From the NCBI GenBank assembly GCA_963799315.1, contig CAWCWP010000002.1, positions 1 through 64,000 of the forward strand: 64,000 nt of DNA, given 5' to 3'. This stretch comes from Parerythrobacter_A sp963799315 (GTDB lineage: Bacteria > Pseudomonadota > Alphaproteobacteria > Sphingomonadales > Sphingomonadaceae). The position numbers and the translations under genes are program-made. The notes below the pieces were generated by a model. It had not been told where the DNA came from, made no database searches, and was given only the letters and a program-made list of their open reading frames with translations. Shown here piece by piece: positions 18,557 through 27,530 of this stretch; position 1 is the stretch's first letter, and each line of letters starts with the position of its first letter.

Positions 18557-18730
18557 ATGACCGAACCGAACGATCTCTCTTCTGACACCACAGATAAGGA
18601 GGGCGGCGAATCCAGGCGAAACGAGGCCGACCGCCGGGCAAAAGACCGCCGCGAAGCGCAGCAGCCCTTCGAAGGGGCTGACCGCCGCAAGAACGACCGC
18701 CGATCCGGCAAAGATCGTCGCGACGAGTGA
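18557..18730 (+). CDS. 57-residue charged protein with DRR repeats
   Basis: A short gene starts at ATG 18557 with AGGAG at 18545-18549, seven bases upstream, and ends at TGA 18728-18730. The product is very hydrophilic, with four D-R-R repeats in the second half (ADRRAKDRREA, ADRRKNDRRSG, KDRRDE) and an acidic N-terminal third. It is likely disordered and could bind nucleic acid or a partner. I recognise no family. The good ribosome site and the dense repeat pattern support real coding despite its length. Confidence 0.6.
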   Translation: MTEPNDLSSDTTDKEGGESRRNEADRRAKDRREAQQPFEGADRRKNDRRSGKDRRDE

Positions 18731-18833
18731 TCAGCGCGCGTGTTACCGCAGACGGGACAAGCGTCCGATAGCGTTCTCTTTGCCTGCTGCGTGCTTTGCG
18801 CGCATGACATCGGAAGGCAGCAGGAGAACAGCG

Positions 18834-19522
18834 ATGTCCGATACGGGTTCCTATAATATGAGAAGGAATGTGACGCCGTGCGGGGCGGCATCTGCCGGTA
18901 GCGTGATGCTGGCGCTCATTCTATCAGCTTGCACCCCGGCCTCCGCCGTACCCACACCGGAGAATATCTCCGAGCGTGACCAGTTCTGGGCCGCGCTGCA
19001 ATCGCATTGCGGCAAGGCCTATGCGGGCGGGCTGGTCAGCGAAGACGCGCGCGATGCCGACATGCAGGACGCCGCGATGGTGATGCATGTGCGCGACTGC
19101 TCCGACACCCGCGTCGCCATCCCGTTCCAGAATGCCGACGAGGAAGCGCCCGAAGGCTGGAACCGCTCGCGCACCTGGGTGCTGACCCGCGGGCCGGACG
19201 GTGCGATCACCCTGAAACACGAACACCGCCACGAGGACGGTTCGCTGGACGCGGTAACCAACTACGGCGGCACCACAGCGGAGGCCGGCACGGCAACAGT
19301 GCAGCAATTCCCGGTAGACGCCGAAAGCATCGCCACCTTCACACGCGAAGGCCTCGACGCCTCGCTGACCAATGTGTGGCAGGTGGAGGTAACCGACGCC
19401 GGAGCGGACCGTGCATATTTCGCCTACCAGCTAACCCGCAGGAACGATGAAACCCGGCTGTTCCGCGTGCGGTTCGACGCGGACGAGGCGGTGGAGGAGC
19501 GGGGGCGGCTTGGGGCTCCTAG
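18834..19522 (+). CDS. putative lipoprotein, parent of the decayed copy at 20.7 kb
   Basis: The protein of about 229 residues has a long polar start, then a hydrophobic core ending LALILSAC (lipobox Cys near residue 33), so it is probably a lipoprotein. The mature part has two Cys (SHCGKAY and VRDCSDT) that could form a disulfide, and a C-terminal beta-rich region (WQVEVTDAG, YFAYQLTR, LFRVRFDAD). The family is unknown to me. AGGAG at 18822-18826 supports ATG 18834. A one-base loss near 19500 is inferred, because the other frame ends GAAWGS then TAG, like the related copy downstream. Confidence 0.65.
19300..19517 (+). repeat. Direct repeat copy A (3' part of the lipoprotein gene)
   Basis: About 218 bases beginning tgcagcaattcccggtagac and ending ggcggcttggggct recur almost identically at 20659-20877. 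The two copies flank the PRC-barrel and membrane-anchored genes. Differences are scattered single substitutions, so the copies have been apart for some time. Confidence 0.9.
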
Positions 19523-19542
19523 GATAACCGGACGCACAAAGA

Positions 19543-19578
19543 AAAAGGCTTCGATGCATTTTAGCATCGAAGCCTTTT
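19543..19578. terminator. Bidirectional hairpin terminator
   Basis: A perfect 15-base-pair stem, aaaaggcttcgatgc with gcatcgaagcctttt, encloses a six-base loop (attTTa region). The stem edges give A-runs and T-runs on both strands. It lies between the stop of the plus-strand lipoprotein gene and the stop of the minus-strand PRC-barrel gene, so it can end both transcripts. Confidence 0.9.
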
Positions 19579-19599
19579 CCCTGTTCGGTATCGTGCCGT

Positions 19600-19890
19600 T
19601 TACGTTCGGCGACGGACCTTGCGATAATCAACCGTACCGGCTGCGCGGTCGTTTTGGTAAATTACGTGGTCGCTCTGGATGTCGAGATGCTCGACACCGA
19701 CGAGGCGGCCATCGGCCATACGCACGGCGAGGACGTGTTCTGCGTCCTTGTCCACCAGCATATCTTCGATCTTGCCGTAATCGTCACCCGTGGTCGAACG
19801 AACCGGATATCCGCGGATGTCCTGATCGTCATGAACAAGCTGCCAGTCGGACAACGTATCCAGCGAAGCGAATTTTTCATTACTTTTCAT
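19600..19890 (-). CDS. PRC-barrel domain protein
   Basis: The 96-residue protein is almost entirely one PRC-barrel (about residues 20-75). The sequence runs QDIRGYPVRSTTGDDYGKIEDMLVD, then VLAVRMADGRLVGVEHLDI, which is the classical pattern of that fold: beta strands around a Gly-containing turn and a conserved D-x-x-G-x-x. Such stand-alone PRC-barrels are common in alphaproteobacteria and are associated with stress or RNA metabolism, without a single defined role. The start ATG 19890 and stop TAA 19600 are clear, and the gene is not broken. Confidence 0.85.
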   Translation of the reverse strand: MKSNEKFASLDTLSDWQLVHDDQDIRGYPVRSTTGDDYGKIEDMLVDKDAEHVLAVRMADGRLVGVEHLDIQSDHVIYQNDRAAGTVDYRKVRRRT

Positions 19891-19951
19891 AGTTTTCTTC
19901 CAATCTTGTATGCTGCGGGTCGCCAGGCTAAGTGCGGCGACCCGCCTGCAA

Positions 19952-20506
19952 TCAGCGGGGGTTCGATCCGCCGCCCTGTACGTTCACGCGCTCGGCGAAA
20001 ATGTAGGCTGCGTTCTCGTTATTCAGATCGTCGCGCACGGATTGCGGAAGATCGGATACGCTGAGTTCGCGGACATTACCTGCGAGCGAGACGACCGAGC
20101 CGGGATTGACGTCGATCAGCCCTTCGCGCGGTGTGCCCGGCGTCTGCACTTCATCGAAGCGCACGAGCGTTTCATTCGCGCCGGTGCCAATGGTGAATGC
20201 CATGTCGCCGATAACGCGGTTGACCGTCACCGTTTCCAGATCGACCGTCGAACCGATACGTCCGTCGAGACCTGCTAGACCTGCAATCGTGGTGATTGCG
20301 CCAGTCGCACCGTCCGCTGCCACCATATCGGCATCGTCGACGACAGGTGCCGTCTCGACAGCTTCGACGCCATCGTCCTGCAGCACTTCGGGCGTGTCGT
20401 CGTCGTTGTCGAAGATCGCCCACAGCAGCGCGATCACACCCGCCAGAAGCAGCAGCCACCACAGCCACGCCATCGATGATTTTTTCTCTACCGGAATTTC
20501 AGCCAT
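19952..20506 (-). CDS. Single-pass membrane protein of unknown function
   Basis: The 184-residue protein has a short cytoplasmic start, one transmembrane helix (about residues 13-32, Trp- and Leu-rich), an acidic linker full of D and E, and a C-terminal soluble domain from about residue 75. That domain alternates Val and Ile strands with Gly turns (DGRIGSTVDLETVTVNRV, GDMAFTIGTGANETLVRF). GAGGGA about 8 bases upstream supports ATG 20506. It ends about 60 bases before the PRC-barrel start on the same strand, so they may be cotranscribed; both may belong to an envelope stress pair, which is inference. Confidence 0.65.
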   Translation of the reverse strand: MAEIPVEKKSSMAWLWWLLLLAGVIALLWAIFDNDDDTPEVLQDDGVEAVETAPVVDDADMVAADGATGAITTIAGLAGLDGRIGSTVDLETVTVNRVIGDMAFTIGTGANETLVRFDEVQTPGTPREGLIDVNPGSVVSLAGNVRELSVSDLPQSVRDDLNNENAAYIFAERVNVQGGGSNPR

Positions 20507-20658
20507 TTGTAATTTCCCTCGTTTTGCCGCCCGTTGCTGACGGACATGGTTTCACCAGAATAAGGTTCATCGGACAGCAAGGTTCCGAAATTACTGGCGA
20601 AAACGCTGAGGGATAGCGCGGGTGCGGTAAGCGACATTGGTTGTCGGTGCGAGACCTA

Positions 20659-20877
20659 TGCAGCAATTCCCGGTAGACGCCGAAAGCATCGCCACCTTTA
20701 CACGCGAAGGCCTCGACGCCTCGCTGACCGATGTGTGGCAGGTGGAGGTGACCGACGCCGGAGCGGACGGCGCATATTTCGCCTACTAGCTAACCCGCAA
20801 GAACGACGAAACGCGGCTGTTCCGGGTGCGGTTCGATGCGAATGAGACGTGGAGGTGCCGGGGGCGGCTTGGGGCTT
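20659..20877 (+). pseudogene. Decayed copy of the lipoprotein 3' end (direct repeat copy B)
   Basis: This segment matches 19300-19517 nearly base for base. The reading frame now carries an amber stop at 20787-20789, where the intact gene has CAG, and later an indel near 20849 (gaatgagacgtggag). No start codon, signal peptide or ribosome site precedes it. It is a broken duplicate of the C-terminal third of the 18.8 kb lipoprotein, with no sign of an intact second gene. Confidence 0.82.
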
Positions 20878-20889
20878 CGACGGGTGAGA

Positions 20890-21219
20890 GCGTCAGCTTC
20901 GACTTAAACTGCGACACGCGTTCATTCAAGAGGTCGGCAAATCGCAATCGATATTAAGGCGGAGATATACGCCTCGCCGACATCGATACGTCGGAAACCT
21001 ACCGCGACGGCTACGCGCATGAAAAGACGATGGGCGACCTTGCGACGCTGCGCATGCAGGCACTGCTGAACGAAGGCGCCTTCACCCTGTACACGGCCCG
21101 CAGGCACCCCCGACCGCGACCGCTACGACCGCCTGCTCCGCGTGGCGAAGCGCGATGGACGAAGTTTAGACGATCCGCTCGTGGCGGAAGGGTTGGCGGA
21201 GGTTTGGGGTGGGCGATAG
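20890..21219 (+). pseudogene. Thermonuclease (SNase-like) gene remnant
   Basis: In the forward frames one can read RLADIDTSE, then ATLRMQALLNEGAFTLYT, then, after a frame change near 21105, DPDRDRYDRLLRVAKRDGRSLDDPLVAEGLAEVWGGR and a stop TAG 21217-21219. These are hallmarks of the staphylococcal-nuclease fold family found in alphaproteobacteria: I-A-D-I-D-x-x-E with the catalytic Asp, Glu and Arg positions, and D-R-Y-x-R. The 5' part before about 20960 cannot be aligned and contains stops, and an Asp-Gly-Asp-Thr start block is not seen intact. The gene is therefore truncated or decayed, or broken by read errors. Confidence 0.65.
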
Positions 21220-21461
21220 TATTGGTGGTGTGGTGCAAGAATTGAAACATAGCATTATATACGAATGAAATAGTGCGATAACTGATACAAGATTGCGAAC
21301 AATCGTCAGCCATTAGGTAAGCATGTCGCCTATAATTCAATTTCTCATGGATGGTAAGCGGGCCAAACCGTAAGCATCGCCAGGTACGGCCGAATAATCC
21401 GATAAGAGGCGTAATCAAGGAAGTTATGATTTCGAACCCACCTGGAAGTACACGCTTTTCT

Positions 21462-22074
21462 CTAGCTTTTGACATCATCTTCAAATTCAGCATCGTCATC
21501 AGGAAGAGCATCATTCATTCCAGTAACATGCCAAGTACCGCCTATCTGTACTGGAAATTTAAGAGGAATATCGAGTGATTGTAATTGCAGAACTCTCTTT
21601 AACATTAAACCAAAATGCATTATTCTCAGTGAACAATATGAATATTATTCCTAGAGGTATCGATTGAATAAATTCGCGAATAACGCTTGCTATCTCAGTC
21701 TTATTTTTCTGTTTAGACTTTGAACTTCGATTAGTCACATCACTATCCATTCCCGACGCGATTTGGTTGATGATGCTTGGACTTTTGAGAATGTTGTTAA
21801 AAATCGCTTGATCCATACAAAGGACTTTCCCCGAAACAGTCAGAATCTTCCCATATTTATATTCGCCAGCTGGCAATTCGTCATCAGAAGTTTTTATTAA
21901 CTCGATTAACTTTCTTGAGTTGGTCCAAAGGGGATCATAATCTTGGCGCAATTGTCTGTTTAGGTTACTTGAAGTGGACTTTCCGCCAGATAATACTGTT
22001 AGAGAGCCGCTCACAGTGTGGCCGTCTTCCATTTGTTTTCCGGAAACTCGTTCGTAACCTATGAGATTTCCCAC
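21462..22074 (-). CDS. Hypothetical protein in an AT-rich islet (one frameshift)
   Basis: The reconstructed protein is about 203 residues, rich in Lys, Asn, Ile and Ser, quite unlike its neighbours. Readable features are GYERVSGKQ, RQLRQDYDPLWTNSRKLIELIK, GKILTVSGKVLCMDQAIFNNIL and, after removing one base near 21597, LKFPVQIGGTWHVTG with an acidic tail ending DDVKS. I do not recognise a family with confidence. No good start codon is seen: GTG 22074 is taken, and the frame is open to a TGA just upstream, so the N-terminus may be cut. The low-GC composition suggests recent transfer. Confidence 0.5.
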
Positions 22075-22190
22075 TCCCTCGATCGGCGAAATTAGAGCCG
22101 CTCACGCTCTTGATGTGAGTACAGAAAATCAAACAAAGTTTATTTCCATCGGCGCCACCCTGCTTCGCAACGCCGGTCCCTGCCATTTTC

Positions 22191-23258
22191 TTACTCCGCC
22201 GCCACCGCCACGCTTTCGCCTCACCGAACAGACCCGGCCCGTCGTCGACCGCGCCGTCTTCCTCGTTCGCCGCGCGCTTGGCGCCCTGGCGTTTGTCGAA
22301 GCTGGACCATACATCCTGCCAGTTGCCCGTCGTCGCGCCCTTGGAATATTCGGTCGCGCGGGTTTCGAAGAAGTTGGCGTGCTCCACCCCGTTCAGCAGC
22401 GGCGTCAGCCACGGCAGCGGGTGGTCTTCCACCATGTAGATCGCGGGCAGGCCCAGCTGCGCACAGGCGCCAGTCGGCGATGTAGCGGACGTATTTCTTG
22501 ATTTCCTTGCCGGTCATGCCGGGCACCGGGCCATCCTCGAACGCCAGGTCGATGAAGGCATCTTCCAGCCGCACCGTCTTCTGGCACATGTCCATGATGT
22601 CTTCCTTGACCGATTTGGTCAGGCAGTCGCGTTCTTTGGTAAAGGCGTGGAACATGCGCACGATGCCTTCGCAGTGCAGGCTCTCGTCGCGCACCGACCA
22701 GCTGACGATCTGCCCCATGCCCTTCATCTTGTTGAAGCGCGGGAAGTTCATCAGCATGGCGAAGCTGGCGAACAGCTGCAGCCCTTCGGTGAACCCGCCG
22801 AACATGGCGAGCGTGCGGGCGATGTCCTCGTCGCTGTCGACGCCGAATTCCTGCAGATAGTCGTGCTTGGCCTTCATCTCCTCGTATTCCAGGAACATGC
22901 CGTATTCGCTTTCGGGCATGCCGATGGTGTCGAGCAGGTGGGAATAGGCGGCGATATGGACCGTTTCCATGTTGCTGAACGCGGCCAGCATCATCTTCAC
23001 TTCCGTCGGCTTGAACACGCGACCGTATTTCTCGTGGTAGCAATCCTGCACCTCGATATCGGCCTGCGTGAAGAAGCGGAAGATCTGCGTGAGCAGGTTG
23101 CGCTCGTGATCGGTCAGGTTCTGCGCCCAGTCGCGGCAATCCTCGCCCAGCGGCACTTCCTCCGGCATCCAGTGGATCTGCTGCTGGCGTTTCCAGAAGT
23201 CGTAGGCCCACGGATATTCGAACGGCTTGTAGGTACTGCGGGCTTCGAGCAACGGCAT
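22191..23258 (-). CDS. nrdB: NrdB, ribonucleotide reductase small subunit (frameshifts)
   Basis: NrdB houses the diferric-tyrosyl radical cofactor of class I ribonucleotide reductase, which makes deoxynucleotides in the cytosol. Iron-ligand motifs are visible: FSNMETVHIAAYSHL (Glu-x-x-His plus the radical-site Tyr), EGLQLFASFAMLMNF and RDESLHCEG (Glu-x-x-His). The length is about 355 residues. One T is extra near 22457 (cgcctgtgcgcag). The last few codons need one missing base to end GESVAVAAE at TAA 22191; the total span is a multiple of three, in agreement. The partner nrdA lies 1.8 kb upstream on the same strand. Confidence 0.93.
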
Positions 23259-23482
23259 ATGGTATCTCCTGGCGGGGCGAACAACTACAACTGGTATATA
23301 AGGCGATTTGCCTTAGAATCGATTCATGGGGTCGGATGCAAGTGCAAACCGTGCATCACCCGCCCAATCGAACAGGTGGCTGCGACGAATCGTGTGGGGG
23401 AACCTTGGCGGTGCCGGGGCCGGGTGGGAACGGGTGCGGGCAAGCGGCCGGTGGATAAGCGCATTGTGAAGAAGCCGGTGCG

Positions 23483-23983
23483 TCACATGGCGAACAGGAA
23501 TACCGTAATCAGACAGCCCGTCAGCACTAGCGCGCCCACCAGCCCGATCCACCCCTCGGGGGGTAAGTTAAAACCGAACACCGCTTCACAGAAACTCGAA
23601 TCAGCCTGCAATTCGGACGGTGCATTCCACCAACCCCATACGTTCGAACCTACGATAAACAGCAGAAATCCGAAGAATAGCCAAGGGCCGTAACCGGCCT
23701 CCAATAGGTGTGGAGCCCCCACAAACCAGATCGGCAGAAACAGCATAACTTGAACAAGCCTGCGCCAGCGTATCGGCTCAGGTTCCGGAATATTCCAGCC
23801 TAGCATTCGCTCGCGCTCGATCGGCATATACGGGTCCAACCTCAATTGGCGATTGCGCCACCAATGAAGGGCTGCCTGCCTGCCATGCGGTCCGACTTCA
23901 AACAGAAGCACCACGATCATAGCAAGCGCTAAGAACGTCCAGTCCGTGTTTGCGAAGACAGTTTGCAGAACGTCCGACATCAT
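23483..23983 (-). CDS. Multi-pass membrane protein of unknown function
   Basis: The 166-residue protein has four likely membrane segments, at about residues 14-30, 78-94, 98-116 and 145-165. Between the first two lies a basic, Arg-Trp-rich cytosolic part (LHWWRNRQLRLDPYMP, IERERMLGW). Its residue use (Trp-rich, WGWWNAP) fits a small integral membrane protein, but I do not recognise a family. It is intact and stands alone: nrdB lies about 220 bases downstream, and a divergent small gene starts about 105 bases upstream. Confidence 0.6.
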   Translation of the reverse strand: MMSDVLQTVFANTDWTFLALAMIVVLLFEVGPHGRQAALHWWRNRQLRLDPYMPIERERMLGWNIPEPEPIRWRRLVQVMLFLPIWFVGAPHLLEAGYGPWLFFGFLLFIVGSNVWGWWNAPSELQADSSFCEAVFGFNLPPEGWIGLVGALVLTGCLITVFLFAM

Positions 23984-24088
23984 TATGCGAACATAACACT
24001 AACAGCTCGATCGAACAATTTTTGGAACCGCCCCGCCGTGTAACCAGTTCGGCAGTTAGACTAAAGCAAACAATCGAGGAGAAAGCCA

Positions 24089-24373
24089 ATGAGCCGCTAT
24101 GAAGGTGATCTGTCGCCCAAGGATTCGCGCGAGGTGACGCAGCAGAAGTCCGACAACGGCATCGAGCCCAAGCGCACCGGTCCGCAGGAAGGCCAGACGC
24201 ACAAAGACACGACGCAGCCCGGTTACGGCAATGCGCAAACCGACGGACAGACCGAGCAGGACACCGCGAAGCGCAGTGCGGAGAAAAGCGGTGACCCCAA
24301 GGCGGCGGTCGGCGAAACCTCGCCCAACCCCGAAGAGCGCGCCCGCGCCGATGGCAGCCCGCCGCTGGTCTGA
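24089..24373 (+). CDS. Small hydrophilic, probably disordered protein
   Basis: The 94-residue protein contains no hydrophobic segment and is rich in Gln, Lys, Asp, Gly, Thr and Pro (DSREVTQQKSDNG, KRTGPQEGQTHKDTTQPG), which predicts disorder. A strong ribosome site (GAGGAGA, about 8 bases upstream) supports ATG 24089. Similar hydrophilins in bacteria are stress-related, but nothing here proves it. The gene is intact and divergent from the membrane protein gene; its stop is 18 bases from the convergent methyltransferase stop. Confidence 0.6.
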   Translation: MSRYEGDLSPKDSREVTQQKSDNGIEPKRTGPQEGQTHKDTTQPGYGNAQTDGQTEQDTAKRSAEKSGDPKAAVGETSPNPEERARADGSPPLV

Positions 24374-24390
24374 TGCCAGCGGACGGGAAG

Positions 24391-25015
24391 TCAGCCTGTC
24401 GGTTTCCGCACGGTCAGGACCATGCTTTTCCAGAGATACGGCACACGCCCGACTCCGCCGAACGCGACAGGCTCCAGCCCCGCTTCCACCAGTAACCGTG
24501 TCAGTGTGTCGCGGCTCCAGAACTTGATATGCCCGCCATGCCACAGGGCCGTGTGATGATGGTCCCACTTGTTGGTTACGGACAGCGCGAGGTTCTTGAG
24601 GTATCCGTGATAGGGCGTCGTAAAGACCGCGATACCACCCGGCTTAAGCACGTCGAACGCAAACGCCGCCAGTTCGTGCGGGGCGTAAAGGTGTTCGATA
24701 ACTTCCGTGCTGACCAGCATGTCGAAGGGTGTGCTCGGCAAATGCCGTTGCATCGGTGCCGAAATTGGCGGTGCGGAATTGCGCCGCGGGATAGCGGCGT
24801 GTGGCGATTGCGATCCCTTCCCGATCGGCATCCACACCGGTCACATCGTATCCAGCCTGCGCCAGGCGCGCGCTCAGCGATGCATTGCCGCACCCGGCGT
24901 CGATGATTGACCTCGGCGCATATTTCGCGGCGATGTCGATGATCGCGGGTGCGATGTAGTCCGTCGACTGCGGCGTTTCGTCGGTCCAGCCGTAATTATC
25001 CGTTGCATTCGACAC
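24391..25015 (-). CDS. Class I SAM-dependent methyltransferase (one frameshift)
   Basis: The reconstructed 207-residue protein has a Rossmann methyltransferase core: motif I IIDAGCGNASLSARLA (about residues 38-53), the acidic end of strand 2 VTGVDADREG, motif IV-like DMLVSTEVIEHL and a post-core LKPGGIAVFTTPYHG. The VSTEVIEHLYAPHE block resembles UbiG-type O-methyltransferases and class I relatives acting on lipids or small molecules. The substrate is unknown. One inserted base near 24750 splits it; the span of 208 codons plus one base agrees. It lies between nrdA (upstream, 36 bases) and a convergent small gene. Confidence 0.82.
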
Positions 25016-25051
25016 GACAGCTCCCTCGCGCCGAACACGTCCGGGCTGGTG

Positions 25052-27106
25052 TCACTGGCAGCTCAGGCATTCCTCGTAATCGGTTTCCTGGTTCTGCTCC
25101 AGCGACAGCTCGATCCTGGCGGCATCGGCGGTGTTGTCCGCTTCCACCCCGCCCCCTGATCCTCCGGCGAACCCGGCGCGCTGCACCGATTTCGAGCGGA
25201 GATAATAGAGCGACTTGATGCCCTTCTCCCACGCCTGGAAATGCAGCATCATCAGATCCCATTTGTCGACATCGGCCGGGATGAACAGGTTCAGGCTCTG
25301 CGCCTGATCGATGAACGGCGCGCGGTCGGCGGCGAATTCGAGCAGGTAGCGCTGGTCGATCTCGAAGCTGGTCTTGAACACCGACTTCTCGTCCGCGCTC
25401 AGGAAATCGAGATGCTGGATCGAGCCGCCATTTTCCAGGATCGAATTCCACACATTGTTGGAATCCTTCGACTTCTCGCGCAGCAGCGTTTCCAGATAGG
25501 GGTTCTTGACCACGAAGCTGCCCGACAGCGTCTTGTGCGTGTAGATATTCGCCGGGATCGGTTCGATACAGGCGCTGGTGCCGCCGCAGATGATGCTGAT
25601 CGACGCGGTCGGCGCGATCGCCATCTTGCAGCTGAACCGCTCCATCGCGCCCATATCCGCTGCGTCGGGACACGGCCCGCGTTCCTGCGCCAGCATCATG
25701 GAGGCTTCCGAAGCGCGCGCCTGGATGTGCTTGAACATTTTCAGGTTCCACACCTTCGCCATCGCGCTTTCCATCGGCAGCGATTTCGCCTGCAGGAAGG
25801 AATGGAAGCCCATCACGCCCAGCCCGACCGAGCGTTCACGTTCGGCGGAGTATTTCGCGCGCGCCATTTCGTCCGGCGCGCGGTCGATATAGTCCTGCAG
25901 CACATTGTCGAGGAAGCGCATCACGTCCTCGATAAAGACCTTGTCGCCGCTCCACTCGTCCCACTTTTCAAGGTTGAGCGAGGACAGGCAGCAGACCGCC
26001 GTGCGATCGTTGCCGAGGTGGTCGACACCGGTCGGCAGCGTGATTTCGCTGCACAGGTTGGAGGTGGAAACCTTCAGGCCCAGCTCGCGGTGATGCTTGG
26101 GCATCATGCGGTTCACCGTGTCGTTGAACACGATGTAGGGCTCGCCCGTCGCCAGCCGCGTTTCGACCAGTTTCTGGAACAGCGCGCGCGCATCGACTTG
26201 CGCCGCGCACTTCGCCGGTCTTGGGAGACAGCAGGTCGAACTTCTCGCCCGCGCGCACCGCTTCCATGAACTTGTCGGTCAGCAGCACGCCGTGGTGCAG
26301 GTTCAGCGCCTTGCGGTTGAAATCGCCCGATGGCCTTGCGGATTTCGAGGAATTCCTCGATTTCGGGATGCGATACGTCGAGATAGCACGCCGCCGAGCC
26401 GCGCCGCAGCGAGCCTTGCGAAATCGCCAGCGTCAGCGCTGTCCATCACCCGCACGAACGGGATGATGCCGCTGGTCTTGCCATTCAGGCCGACCGGTTC
26501 GCCGATGCCGCGCACATTGCCCCAATAGGTGCCGATGCCGCCGCCCTTGCTGGCGAGCCAGACATTCTCGTTCCAGGTTTCGACGATGCCGTTGAGGCTG
26601 TCGCTGACCGAATTGAGATAGCACGAAATCGGCAGGCCGCGGGCGGTGCCGCCATTGGACAATACGGGCGTGGCGGGCATGAACCACAGGCGGCTGATGT
26701 AATCATACAGGCGCTGCGCATGGTCCTGGTCGTCGGCATAGGCATCGGCGACGCGGGCGAACAGGTCCTGGAAACTTTCGTTCGGCAGCAGGTACCGGTC
26801 GATCAGCGTTTCCTTGCCGAAGTCGGTCAGGTTCGCGTCGCGCGCGTCGTCGGTTACGATGGTGAAGCGGCGGGCATTCACCTTCTTGCTGTCCTCTACC
26901 GGCGCGGCAGCAGCCGCCATCGCGCCAGCGAGTGCGGCGCCCGCTTTTTCGGCGACCAGTTCATCCGTTGCGTCGTCGGTCTTGTCCATGCGTATCGCCG
27001 CCTCTTTCCTGCTGTCGCGCTGAACCGTCACGGTCACGTCATCTGTTACCGGGCTATCACCCTGGTCGAGGTCCGTCGCCATCTCGTTACCGCTCTTCAG
27101 TTCCAT
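25052..27106 (-). CDS. nrdA: NrdA, ribonucleotide reductase large subunit (three frameshifts)
   Basis: NrdA is the catalytic subunit of class I ribonucleotide reductase. Active-site elements are present: GLPISCYLNSV (first redox Cys), STSNLCSEI (Asn-x-Cys-x-Glu with the thiyl Cys), AVCCLSSLNL (second redox Cys) and the C-terminal shuttle ECLSCQ. About 683 residues are rebuilt after three single-base insertions between 26180 and 26440; the span is a multiple of three, as expected. The N-terminal 95 residues are acidic, then Ala-rich, and show no ATP-cone motif, so activity-type allosteric control may be missing. ATG 27106 is supported by AAGGCG about 8 bases upstream. Confidence 0.94.
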
Positions 27107-27530
27107 AATTTCGCGCCTTGCCCCATGCCTTCCAAAAGATTCGACCGCTGCCCTCCCGGCTGCCGTCGCATACTGTAATTGCAAGGCGAATGCGTCAGGC
27201 TTGGCTACCCGGCATACCCCACAATATGGGCCCGGCGAGGCGACCAACAACCATATATAGTGGCTGTGGCACCTGTCCGGACAATTGCATTATTGAATCA
27301 GCAAGGCCGCGCACGCAATAGGGTCAATGCCGATTAAGCATGTTGCAGGGTACCATTAACGGGGTGTCTTGCAAGGGCAGGACACCCCGACGCGGCGGAA
27401 ACGGGGGGCCTTGCAAAAGCGCAAGCCGAAAATCCAAACGGTGAATAAATTTTGTGCCGGAAAACGCTTGCCAGCCCTATCCACACAATCGAATCGCACG
27501 GCGCAATTTTAGAATCGTTTTACGTTCCGA
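27107..27530. other. Intergenic leader region of nrdA with a strong hairpin
   Basis: This 424-base gap holds the nrdA promoter region. Besides the NrdR-like sites it contains a 12-base-pair stem with a four-base loop (27361-27388, ggggtgtcttgc / gcaggacacccc, one G-T pair) and a near-match to a DnaA box (ctatccaca, 27477-27485). The hairpin lacks a T-run on either strand, so a simple intrinsic terminator is doubtful. The nadB/hydrolase transcript also ends here. No convincing open frame is seen. Confidence 0.6.
27219..27263 (-). promoter_or_regulatory. Possible NrdR-box pair upstream of nrdA
   Basis: Two sites resemble the NrdR box (consensus acaCwAtATaTwGtgt). The stronger, at 27248-27263, has C-c-ATATATAG-TGG with one core mismatch. 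The weaker, at 27219-27234, matches only the left half (CAATAT). They are about 29 bases apart, close to three helical turns, which is how NrdR boxes usually pair. No nrdR gene is in the window. The call is by motif only. Confidence 0.4.

Noticed and set aside
19300..20877. The direct repeats as ends of an insertion sequence
   Set aside because: No transposase lies between them, no terminal inverted repeats or target duplications are visible, and the repeat is part of a coding gene.
27361..27388. A cobalamin or other known riboswitch upstream of nrdA
   Set aside because: Only a simple hairpin is present; the B12-box and other conserved riboswitch cores are not seen, and class I reductases do not use B12.
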